From Taeniopygia guttata (lineage: Eukaryota; Chordata; Aves; Passeriformes; Estrildidae), in contig NC_133028.1 of NCBI RefSeq assembly GCF_048771995.1, positions 2,934,501 to 2,998,500 on the forward strand: 64,000 nt of DNA, in the 5' to 3' direction. The notes below the pieces were generated by a model. The model had not been told where the DNA came from. It did no database searches and saw only the letters and a program-made list of their open reading frames with translations. The number at the start of each line of letters is the position of its first letter. Position 1 is the first letter of the stretch. This document shows positions 1 to 23,200 of the stretch, in pieces. The translations under genes and the position numbers were made by a program.

Positions 1-230
1 CTTTTTCATGTCCTCTTGTGAAACAGCTGGTTTGTCACCACCTCAGAGTGGGGAAAGCACATGTTCAGATTGCTGCTGTGAAGTGCCAGGATTTTCACAG
101 TTGTTATGTAGCACTTTAAAGCCTCATTGGCAGGAGATGGTACAGGAGGGAGCTGTGTCCCAGCACATTTTTTACTAACAGGCTAAAAAGCCTTTTACTA
201 ACTATAATAAATTGGTTTGATGCTTCACTC
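1..230 (+). other. Possible 3' end of an upstream plus-strand transcript
   Basis: No open frame here looks like a protein. A canonical AATAAA at 206-211 is followed within 30-60 bases by a TG-rich stretch (about 230-270), which is the layout of a cleavage and polyadenylation site. In other vertebrates the gene just upstream of PANK2 and on the same strand is MAVS, so this could be the tail of its 3' UTR. The gene identity is inference from gene order only; no MAVS coding sequence is visible in the window. Confidence 0.35.
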
Positions 231-2214
231 TGGACTTGTTGTGATTTGTGGGACAGAGAGTGTGAGGTTGACAATGCTGTGGCTGGAGGCAATGCTCTGA
301 AGGGCTCTGTTAGAAGTGACACTGTGAAGCCATCGGTGCCAGGAAGAGGTGATGGTTCAGGGACACCTTCCAGATCTCATTTTGGAGCATTCATGGTCTC
401 ACCATGGCAGGTCTTCCTGTTGCTGGTAGGATACCCAGGATGAAAACAGGGAAGGTGGTTCCCAAGGCAGCAAACAGCTGAGCTGCACAAGTCAGGATGT
501 TGTCACCAAAGAGGAACTGGACTGTTGCAGTATGTGTCACAGTTGAGACAGTGTAACAGCATGTCACTACAATTTCAGAAGGCTTTAAGCATTTAGCCAT
601 CCAGAGTAACACCACGGCACTTCAGAAGGCTGCAAACATCTGCCCTTCTTGTTCTTTAGCCCAACCTTTTATACCCCTCATGTCGCTGCGTTGCACCTGT
701 GGGCCCTCTGTTCCCTTTGGTGGTTGGTCAGTACAGCTCAGCACTCTGTGGCTCATTGTTTCAATGCTGTTCACCTGCTTCTCACAGCTGTACCCACTGC
801 TGGATGAGGCTTGGCCACAGCCCCACTCCTAATCACCACAAACTGTGTGCCTACACCTGACTACTTCTGGGAAGAGAAATGCACCAAGCATCTCCAAAGC
901 GTTGCAAACTTGAAGGGTGAAACAGAGCCACAAGGAGCTGTGGCTGGAAGAGAAGGGACTGGATGTAGCCAGGTGGACACAGTGCACAGATGTGTGCTGA
1001 GCTTGGTACCCACCCAGGCCAGGATGGTGCTTTATTAATTATCCAGCTTTTCTGGTGGAATTCTGTCCTGGGATCCTGCCTTTTCCATGCTGGGCTGCCT
1101 TAGCCACTCTGGGTTCAGCTCTGGAGGTGGCAGCTCCCCAGGTTCCTCTTTTTGTGCCCTGAACAGTTCTGACCTGCAGAACGGAGGCACCAACATCCTT
1201 AAACCACCCTGTGTGCAGTTTGGGGACAAAGAGGAAGCTTTTGGGAGGAAACAGCCCTTTCCTGTGCCCTCTCCATGCTCCCAAGGGCTCTGCTCTGTCC
1301 CAGCAGCTGAGACACTCCAACACAATCAGCAGCAGTTGAAAATACTCAAGAGCTTTGGGCAGCTCAGCCAGTCCCTTTTTCACCCAAATGAAAGCAACAC
1401 TGCTCTGAAGGAGATTATTTGTGTTCAGAGGGCTCATTCTTTATCTCCTGTCACTGCCAACCCCATTTATCCACTTCCTCCACTCACCCAACAGGATTTT
1501 AAAATACACCAACTGAATTTGACCAATCCCTTTGTCCCATTTTCACTCCGGCAACCAGAATTCAGCAAATTTTCACGGAAATGATCACACCTTTGTGGAA
1601 TGTTGGTTGCTGATCCCTCAGGTATCGAATTAATGCCTGAGGATTGTGGTGAGCCGGGATTACCTCGGGGCAGGTGAGGAGCACCAGGCTTGGTTCGAGA
1701 GACAACAATTAACATTCCACACGGGAATCTCCACAACGGGAGCTGTTATGGCATCCTCTACTCTGAGAATCTGTGTTTTCATTTTGAATTTTCATCCTGT
1801 TGGTTGTTGCTTACACCTCTTTTCATGGTTGTTGTACCACCACCTGGGGTTTTCCTGCTGCGCTTGTTGATAAACGCAGGACCAGGATTTAAAGAGCAGG
1901 GATGTATCCACACTAGAATTATGTCGGGATGTAAAGGAGAACTGAGGATTTTAAGATCTTCGGAGGAAATTCTTCCTTGTGAATGTGGTGAGACCCTGGC
2001 ACAGGGTGCCGGGAGAAGCTGTGGCTGCCCCTGGATCCCGGGAAGTGCCCAAGGCCAGGCTGGATGGAGTTGGAGCAACCTGGGATGGTGGAAGGTGTCC
2101 CTGCCCATGGCAGGGGGTGGAACGACTTGGTTTTTAAGGTCTATTCAGGTCCGCCATAGTGGGTGGCAGACCCGCCCCACGTAAATATACATCGTTATCT
2201 GCATATGTAAATCA
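231..2214. other. Intergenic region upstream of PANK2
   Basis: About 2 kb without a recognisable gene. It holds a CR1 3' end at 1960-2145 and, at roughly 120-790, a stretch whose minus strand has a TATA-like TATAAAAGG (667-675) that could belong to an old LTR, which I cannot confirm. A minus-strand AATAAA at about 1030-1035 is isolated. The longest open frame (1087-1584, plus) has no domain, no codon pattern and no splice context that would argue for coding. Confidence 0.6.
1960..2145 (+). mobile_element. CR1 LINE 3' fragment
   Basis: The segment reads like the CR1 3' UTR in sense orientation: the GAAATTCTTCC block, the GCTGTGGCTGCCCCTGG block, and CCCATGGCAGGGGGTGGAA near the end. The terminal ATTCTATG tail is absent, so the copy is truncated or decayed. 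It ends about 70 bases before the PANK2 CpG island. Confidence 0.8.
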
Positions 2215-2695
2215 TATTTAAATATCCCCACCGCGCGGCCCTGCCCAGCCGAGCCTACTGCGGTTCTTCCCTTCGCCCCCCCGCGTTGCCATAGTTACCC
2301 GGCTGTCAATCACCGCGCCTTCTCCCGCCCCACCCGGACAGCTCTCTCGCTCATTGGGCACTTGCCTTGTCAATCTTGCCGCAGAGGAAGCCCATTGGCC
2401 AGAGCTGCCGCATATCGACCCGCCTCACCCGGGCGCACGCTTCCGATTGGCCAGCCGCTCTTGTCACTCTACGCGGCAGAGAGCAGGAGGCGGGCCCGAG
2501 CAATACCGGTCTCCCATTGGCGCAACCTCCTGTCGCTCAGCGCCGCGGGGAGCGCGGATTGGCGGCCGCCTCACGGGGTGTCCCGCCCCGCGGGGCCGTG
2601 CGACGCAGGCGCGCCGGGGGCGGTGGCTGCGGCGGTGGCGGCTGAGCGGGGCCGGAGCGGGGCCGGGCGGCCCATGGGGCCGGGCCGCGCTGCCG
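2215..2695 (+). promoter_or_regulatory. PANK2: PANK2 CpG-island promoter with five inverted CCAAT boxes
   Basis: The sequence turns abruptly CpG-rich at about 2228 and stays so to about 3080. Five ATTGG (inverted CCAAT, NF-Y type) motifs lie at 2353-2357, 2394-2398, 2446-2450, 2516-2520 and 2558-2562. A near-consensus RFX X-box, GTTGCCATAGTTAC, lies at 2285-2298. No TATA box is seen. NF-Y boxes usually sit 60-100 bases upstream of initiation, so transcription probably starts around 2620-2680, which is inference. The frame of PANK2 is open upstream to a stop at 2219-2221 but has no ATG before 2696. Confidence 0.75.
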
Positions 2696-16066
<13,371 letters not shown>

Positions 16067-17075
16067 CTCCCTGCAGGATCTGTGTTGCACCTGTGGATTC
16101 AGGGCACTCCCTGGGCCACTGAGCCCGTGGTTTGGGGTCACTGAGCCCGTGTTTCGTGTCACAGCCCCCACTGAGACTGTTCCACTGGTGGACAGCGTGG
16201 GGATGGGTGTCTGCAAGGGTTGAAATCCATCTGGGATTACAGCGCAGGTTTGTCCCAAAGGATGTGATTGGAATACACTGGCTGGACATGGGGGTGTCTG
16301 GGAAGGTCAGTGGGGCGTTTCAGTCACATGGAATTGCCCTTTTTAGGGCTATTTTTTTAGTTTTACTCTGTGTTTAATGACGGTGACAAAACAGGGCAGG
16401 GGCACTCTGCTCCTTCCACTGGGATCCCTTGGAGTGCCAAGTGCCCAGGTCAGTTCTGTGTTCACAATCAGAGGTTCTCCATGTGCTGGAAAACGGTCTG
16501 GGAAAGGGGAAGAGCATCAGCACAGCCCTGGTGTGTGTAACTAACTCCCTGTGGCCCCTGGATCCACACTGGGACACAGCTGTGCTGTCAGCCAGGCTTT
16601 ATTTATCCTTGTTCCACGTGTCCTTGTCTCTCTCCTAGGCATGGAAGGCACGGGTCTGTGCCTCAGGGTGAGTCTGATTTTGGCCTCCAGTTCTCCTGCA
16701 CAGTCCTTTGGGATGGTGTCAGTCACCCTCCAGCCTTGAGATCTAAATTTGAGGGTGGAATAGGGATATTTGTTGTTTGTTTGTCTGGGGTTTTCTCTCT
16801 CTTACCAAATTCCACCAAAGAGACACTTCCTTCAGTCGCACTTGGATCTCTCTAATATTCCATGTTACATTTTTAATGGCTGCACTCCTGTCGTTTTGGG
16901 GGAATTCTCCCCCTTCCATGTGTGCTCTACTCCCTCTTTTCCCTGTGCATGCTGCCATGCAGCCTGAGAGCAGGATGCTGCAGTGTGGAGCCCCCGTGGA
17001 AGCTGCACCCTGAGGATGGGGGGGTTGCAATGGATCCTGCACGCTCAATAAACGCTCTCTAAAAGCAACGAGGTA
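16067..17075 (+). other. PANK2: PANK2 3' UTR (predicted)
   Basis: About 1 kb from the stop codon to a canonical AATAAA at 17047-17052, with cleavage expected near 17065-17075. No repeat family is recognised inside. The downstream region is only weakly GT-rich, so a longer form ending nearer 18.2 kb remains possible. Confidence 0.6.
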
Positions 17076-17526
17076 TCTGCACCTTCCCTCGGGATGGGAG
17101 CTCATGGAGACACAGCTTTGGAAGTGCTCTGGCTTCCCAGCAAGGAGCTCTGTGGAAAGCTCCTCAGATCCTTCAGATCAGGTGAGGGTGTCAGGTTTAT
17201 CCCAGGATATCAGAATGACCATCACCCTGACCCCAGCACACCCTTCCAGTCCTGGTTTCTTCCCAGAGAAACCAGTTTCCAGCTCTCTGATCCCCCTGTG
17301 AGCCTGGCTGGAAGTGCTGAGCTGTCCGAGGTGGGTTCATTTTGTGGCACCTCCCTCTGGAAAGGGAGGAACCTACAGATTCAGAGGGTGATTGCTTTGC
17401 TGTTTGTGAGCTGGGATTGTGGGCACAGCCAGGGATTTGATCACAGTAAAATCAGGGAAAAGAACACTGCTGCTCTGTGTTCCACAAGGTGGTACTGGAT
17501 AGCTGAAGGCTGGAGCAGGATCATAC

Positions 17527-17668
17527 AGCTCAGGGAATGGTTTGGGTGGGAAGGGACCCCAAAGCCCCTCTCGTTGCACCCTACTATGGGCAGGGACACC
17601 TCCCACTGGCCCAGGGTGCTCCTGTCCAACCTGGCCTTGGACACTTGCAGGAATCCAGGCTGGGCAGC
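17527..17668 (-). mobile_element. CR1 LINE 3' end (antisense)
   Basis: GGAATGGTTTGGGTGGGAAG at the left, then GGGCAGGGACACCTCCCACT and CTGGCCTTGGACACTTGCAG. Confidence 0.85.
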
Positions 17669-18624
17669 CTGTTTGGGATCAGCTGAATTCAAGTTCTCAT
17701 TTAGTCTTCACTCCTTATGAAATCACACAAAGGTTCCCAAACTCTCCATTAGAAACATCTCCATTTCCAGAGTGCTGACTGAAGGGTTTTGGGACTCAAC
17801 TTCTGCTGTCCCACCTGAAATTTAACACAAACTTGACCTGGCTGGCCTTTCACCCACCCTCACAGCCAAAGCTCATGGAAAAGGCACAGAAACTTTGGGT
17901 TTTTGGAATGTCTGTGTGCCTGGGACCTGTGTGGCTCCTTGATGTAACTGCAAGGCTGGGAATTCCCAGCAGCAATCCCAGAGCCCGATCCACCCCATCC
18001 CTGCCCCAAACTGGTGTCCCTGGGCTCAGCATCCTGCAGGTTTTCCACTTCCTCACTCCGTACATGTGTAACTCCCTCTTTGGATTTTGGAGTAGATCCA
18101 GCACGAGCTGATCCCTGCACCAAAGTTCCTGGCTTATTGTCTATTCCTTTTTTGTAAACTGCTTGATTTTTTTCTTCTTATATAAAATATTACAGTTATT
18201 TTTTATATGCTTCAAACCCTTTGGTTGATGTCTCGTTCTTGGAGCTGCAGCGCAGTGGGATGGACGTTGGTGGGAATGAGCAGGAATGTGCTGGGCAAAT
18301 TGGGGCTTACCCCACTTGGGTTTTACCTTCTTGAAAACAACTGTGGGCAATCCTTGACTGTTTCTCCCTCCCTGCGTGTTTCAGGTTCTGGGAATCAGTT
18401 GAATTTCAAAACATTTTAAAGAGGAAAAAAATTTTTTAAAGAGCGTTAATTATTCTGGGGAAATATTCTGAGGAGGGTAGATTATCAATCCAGAGCGGGA
18501 GTGTGGGGTGGATGCACCAAAATTAACTGTTCTGTGCAGCTCGGTGGGAGATCCAGACTTTGTCCCAGCATCCCAAAAACGGCTGTAAGGGCAGCACAGT
18601 CCCTGAGGATCCTTCTGGAGAAGG

Positions 18625-18845
18625 TGAACAGAACATTGAGGGAACATTGCTGGGCAGAAATTGTTCCCTGTGAGGGTGGGAGGCCCCGGAATGGATTTCC
18701 CAGAGAAGCTGTGGCTGCTCCTGGATCCCTGGAGTGTCCAAGGCCAGGCTGGACAGGGCTTGGACCACCTGGGATGGTGAAAGGTGTCCTTGCCCACGGT
18801 GGGGGGGTGAAATGGGATGGGATTTGAAGTTCCTACTGGTCCAGA
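18625..18845 (+). mobile_element. CR1 LINE 3' end
   Basis: Sense copy with AAATTGTTCCCTGTGAGG, CAGAGAAGCTGTGGCTGCTC, CCAAGGCCAGGCTGGACAGG and CCTGGGATGGTGAAAGGTGT. Confidence 0.85.
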
Positions 18846-19184
18846 GCATTCCATGGTTTGGGTGATGTCCGGGTGGGATCCGGCAGCAGAGGGCAGCAGG
18901 GAGGTCGGCATCAGGGGCTTGGGCCGGGATTTGGGATTTTGGGTTGGTTGGAGGAATTTCCCTAAGCAGGGAAGCTCCCCCGTGCCTGGATCCGCCAAAA
19001 TCCCTCTTAGCTGAGGGGTTTTGGGGTGCTCTGCTGCCGGGACAGGGATGCTGCTGGGGCAAGGGGACATGGACAACGTGACCCCAAACCCGCCCCTCTT
19101 CCAGCCCTGAGGTGCCGCCCCTGCTGGGGACATCGCCGGGGTGACAGGGAACGAGGGAGGGGGGACACCCCCCTGCAAACACAC

Positions 19185-20124
19185 CCCCACTTCCAAAACC
19201 TGCTTTTATTTACATTTCAAGTCAAATCACATGCAAACTCTTGGTTGGTTTTTTTTTTTTTTTTTTTCTTTCCTGGTTTTTCCTTAAGAAGAGTGTGATT
19301 AGCAAAAAAGATGCATTATTAGAATTTTCAAATAGCAATTAAATATACAAAAATAGAGCTTACAAAAAAACCAAACAAACAGAGGAAAAAAAAAACAAAA
19401 ACCAAAAACAAAACCAGCGAATGTTTTAAAAAATATTCTGCTGCAGAATTTGTAGTGTACAAACACGTCTATGAGGCTCCACGCTCCATAAACAGTCCCG
19501 AGTTTTTTGGGAGGGGGGGACGGCACCAGGAGCCCCCCAGCCCTGCCCTCAGGGAAGCCGCTGCCGTGTAATACTGACACCCATCCCCAAGGCTGGGAAT
19601 GCGACTGCTGAGGGTGACAGGGACACCCAAAACCTGTGGTCGGAGGGGCCGCTGATGCGGGTTTGGGTGTTTTGGCAAGGAGAGGCTGCCCAGAGACCCC
19701 CGGGCCGGGATTTCTGCCTGCCCCCCAGGCCGTGGCTCTCGCTGCTGCTGAGGCCGGGATGGTGCCCCTGTTCCAGGGGCTCCGGGCCCCTGAGGTAGCC
19801 GAGGAGGAGCGGATCCACCCTCGATGGGTGCGGAGAATCCAAACCGGGGACAGGTGCCGGGGGGACACACGACCGCAGCACGACTCCAGCGGCGAGACCA
19901 CATTCCCCGCAAAGGCGAAGAACCGAAGGCGAGGAGGAGGGAAGCGGGAAGCGGCCGCGATGCTCTCCGGGTGCCACCGCGGCGCTGGAGAAGGGAGCTG
20001 CTGGAAGAAGGATGTGCCGAGGACGCCGAGTCCCCTCCCGGCGCTGGCGGAGGATCCGAGCCTTCATCCCGGCGGGATTCGGGGCTGCGCGGCCGAAGTG
20101 CTTTGGCTGTGTCCGAGGGAAGGG
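19185..20124 (-). other. RNF24: RNF24 3' UTR with poly(A) signal
   Basis: Minus-strand 3' UTR of about 0.94 kb. The only AATAAA on that strand after the stop codon is at 19210-19205. It is followed by a GT-rich stretch (19200 down to about 19165), which is the expected downstream element. The distal third is AT-rich with long T runs. The proximal 500 bases (19550-20124) are CpG-rich. Confidence 0.75.
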
Positions 20125-20263
20125 CTACACGAGGTTCTGCGAGCCGGGCAGCGGAACCTGCGGCGGGCCCGGGGCCGGCTGCCCGTGCAGCTGCGCCAGC
20201 TGCAGCACCGGCATGTTACACAGCGGACACACCTTCCGCACCTCCAGCCACTTGATGAGGCAC
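20125..20263 (-). CDS. RNF24: RNF24 last coding exon
   Basis: Completes Lys103 and encodes 104-148: [15 protein letters not shown], with the last three RING ligands, then the proline-rich tail ending QNLV and TAG. Nearly all third positions are G or C, unlike the upstream exons, and the exon lies in a CpG-rich island. The acceptor CGCGCAG has an unusually poor, GC-rich pyrimidine tract. Confidence 0.96.
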
Positions 20264-23200
20264 CTGCGCGACACCGGGGACACCGCCCGTCAGTGGGGAC
20301 ACGGCCGACGTGGCTGGGGACAGCTGATATTGGTGGGGATGTGCTTGACATCACTGGGGCACACCTGACATCATCGGGGACACACCTGGTATCACTGGGG
20401 TCACGTTTGACATTGATGGAGACACACCTGACATCATGGGGACACCTGAGATTGATGGGGACACCTGAGATCACTGGGGAGACACCTGACATCACTGGGG
20501 TCACATCTGACATCACTGGGGACACCTGACATTGATGGGGACACACCTGACATCATTAGGGACACACAACATCATTGGGGACACCTGACATCACTGGGGA
20601 CACCTGAGATTGATGGGAACACACCTGACATCATTGGGGTCACATCTGACATCATTGGGGACACACCTGACATCATCGGGGTCACACCTGACATCATCAG
20701 GGACACACCTGGTATCACTGGGGTCACGTCTGACATTGATGGAGACACACCTGACATCACTGGGGACACCTGAGATCACTGGAGTCACACCTGACATCAT
20801 TGGGGACACGCCTGACATCATGGGGGACATTCCTGACGTCACTGGGGACACCTGACATTGATGGGGACACACCAGACATCACTGGGACACACCTGACATC
20901 ACTGGGGACACGCCTGACATCATTGGGGACACCTGAGATTGATGGGGACACACCTGACATCATTGGGGACACACAACATCATTAGGGACACCTGACATCA
21001 CTGGACACACCTGACATCATTTGGGTCACACCTGACATCATTGGGGACACGCCTGACATCACTGGGACACGCCTGACACTGATGTGGAGCTGCAAAAATC
21101 CCCCCAAAGCCCCTTTACCCGGCCCTGGAGCTTTGCTGCTGCCCAGTTTTTAATTCACCATTTGGCTGCTTTTATGTTTTATTGGGATTTTTTGGGATCT
21201 CTGTGTTTATATACAGGGATTTTGTATAGGTATGTTTTATATGGAATTTATATTTATATATAATATATATTTGCAGCTTATATTTACATATTGTTATGTT
21301 TATATTTAGATTGAGATGTTAATTTATATTTATAGTTATATTTATAGTTATATTTATAACAGAGATATAAAAACCAAAAAAACCCCAAAATATACACATA
21401 AATGGTGTCTGTGAAATTATAAACACAGAATCTGTAAATAAAACACCACATCCAAAATCATGTATATAATGTGAATGGCTAAATAAAAGTTATGTAAATA
21501 ACTCTGATATAATCATACTATTATGTACGTTATGTATTATATATAATTTATGTGTTATATACTATGTTATATAATATATATAATCTATAGTATGTAATAG
21601 ATATTATATATAGTTATATATAGTATATACTGTATAGTGTATATATAAATGTATAAATTTGTAAAATATATATTATATAAAATATAAATATTAAAAATAT
21701 ATACTATATTTAAATATAAATACTATATAAATAAGAAATATAATTAATATATAAAAATATAAATTATATAAAAATATATTTATATAATATATTTGTATGT
21801 TTAAATAAAGATATATGTATAAAGAGAAATATATATAAATAGAGAATATAAAAATACCTGTAATATATAGTAGGATATTATGTAGTTTTAGCATATAGAA
21901 TATTATATAGTGCTGTTTACTACTATTATTATTATTATTATTATTACTACTACTATTATTATTTAGTAACATAAATTTGAGTGGGTTTGCTTTATATAAA
22001 CCATACCTATAGATATTTATACATATAAAATATATTTATATATAAAATAAATATATAAAATTATAGATATAAAGAAATATATATATTAAATAGATAAAAA
22101 TAATGATTATGAATATAAAATTAAATATACAACATATATTTTATATATTTATATGAAATATAGTAAATAAATAAATAAATAAATAACTATTAGGAGCTTT
22201 TCCTGCCACTCCTGCCCCAGGATTGGGCTGGGGTGACCCCAAACTTACTTCCTGTGGAAAGCATGTTTGCAGGGACAGATCCCCAGCTCGTCCTTGGGCT
22301 TGAACTCCTCCAGGCACACGGCACAGATCTGCAGGGTGTGGCATGCACAGGGAATGTCAGTGCTCAGGGAGCAGCATTTGCAAAGAAAAACTATCAGGTG
22401 GCTAAAATCATGGAATTATGGAGTGGTTTGGGTTGGAAAGGACCTTAAAGATCACCCAGTGCCACCCCCTGAAATGGGTAGGGACATTTCCCATTATTCC
22501 AGGTTGCTCCAATCCTGCCCTTGGGCACTTCCAGGGATCCAGGGGCATCCACAGCTTCTCTGGGCACCCTGTGCCAGGCCCTCCCCACCCTCACAGCGAT
22601 GAAATTTCCCCCAAAGGCTTCCCAAATTTTTCTGCCCAAGCTCCAGGATCACAGGCTGAGGCTCGGGTCTCCCTTGGGTGCTGGATGTGACCATGGAGCC
22701 TCCACAGAACATCCCCAAAGTTGGGATGTGCTGGAGCTTTTAGGGTGCAGGGGGATGGATCCACACCGCTGCCTGGTCCCTGGGACTGCCTGCATTCCCT
22801 GGGATACCTCTGGGAAAAGGAAAAGGCAATGGGATTGTTGCCATGCCTGTCCCAGGGCTGGGAAAGCTGGTGGCTGTTTCTCAGCCAAAACCTCCCTCAC
22901 CCTGGCAGCCAATTCCTCCTGACTCATGTTGGATATCCCAGGGGATTTTGGATATTCCTGGATGGTTTTCCTAGCCTGGGATCTCTCAGTGCACCAGGGC
23001 CAGGTGCAGCTGTTGGGGTCACCCCCTGAGGAACTCCCAGGGCCTGGGAGAGGCAGAATGATGGAAAAAAAAGGGGAAAACCAGACCCAGAGGCAGGGAG
23101 GGAAGAGCTGGGTGGGAGCTCTCCCTCCACAGAGCTCCGGGCAGCCGCCCCGTCATGCTGGAAAATTCCCACCCCGTCTCTGCTTTCCAGAAACACTGAC

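Larger units (their letters stand above)
17076..19184. other. Convergent intergenic gap between PANK2 and RNF24
   Basis: About 2.1 kb between the two predicted poly(A) sites. It holds an antisense CR1 (17527-17668) and a sense CR1 (18625-18845). No coding frame or RNA is recognised. Confidence 0.65.
20264..22248 (-). other. RNF24: RNF24 last intron, nearly all low-complexity
   Basis: About 2 kb, of which roughly 0.75 kb is a minisatellite (20316-21081) and 1.0 kb is AT-rich simple sequence (21165-22190). Almost no unique sequence remains beyond the splice sites. Confidence 0.9.

Noticed and set aside
120-790. Possible minus-strand LTR with a TATAAAAGG box
   Set aside because: The TATA-like word and general look fit an LTR, but I found no second copy in the window and no clear ends.
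1087-1584. A 165-codon plus-strand open frame upstream of PANK2
   Set aside because: No recognisable domain, and no splice sites or promoter to support it. It does not resemble MAVS or another synteny neighbour.
20316-21081. CRISPR-like regular repeats
   Set aside because: The repeats are contiguous, without unique spacers, inside a eukaryotic intron; this is a minisatellite.
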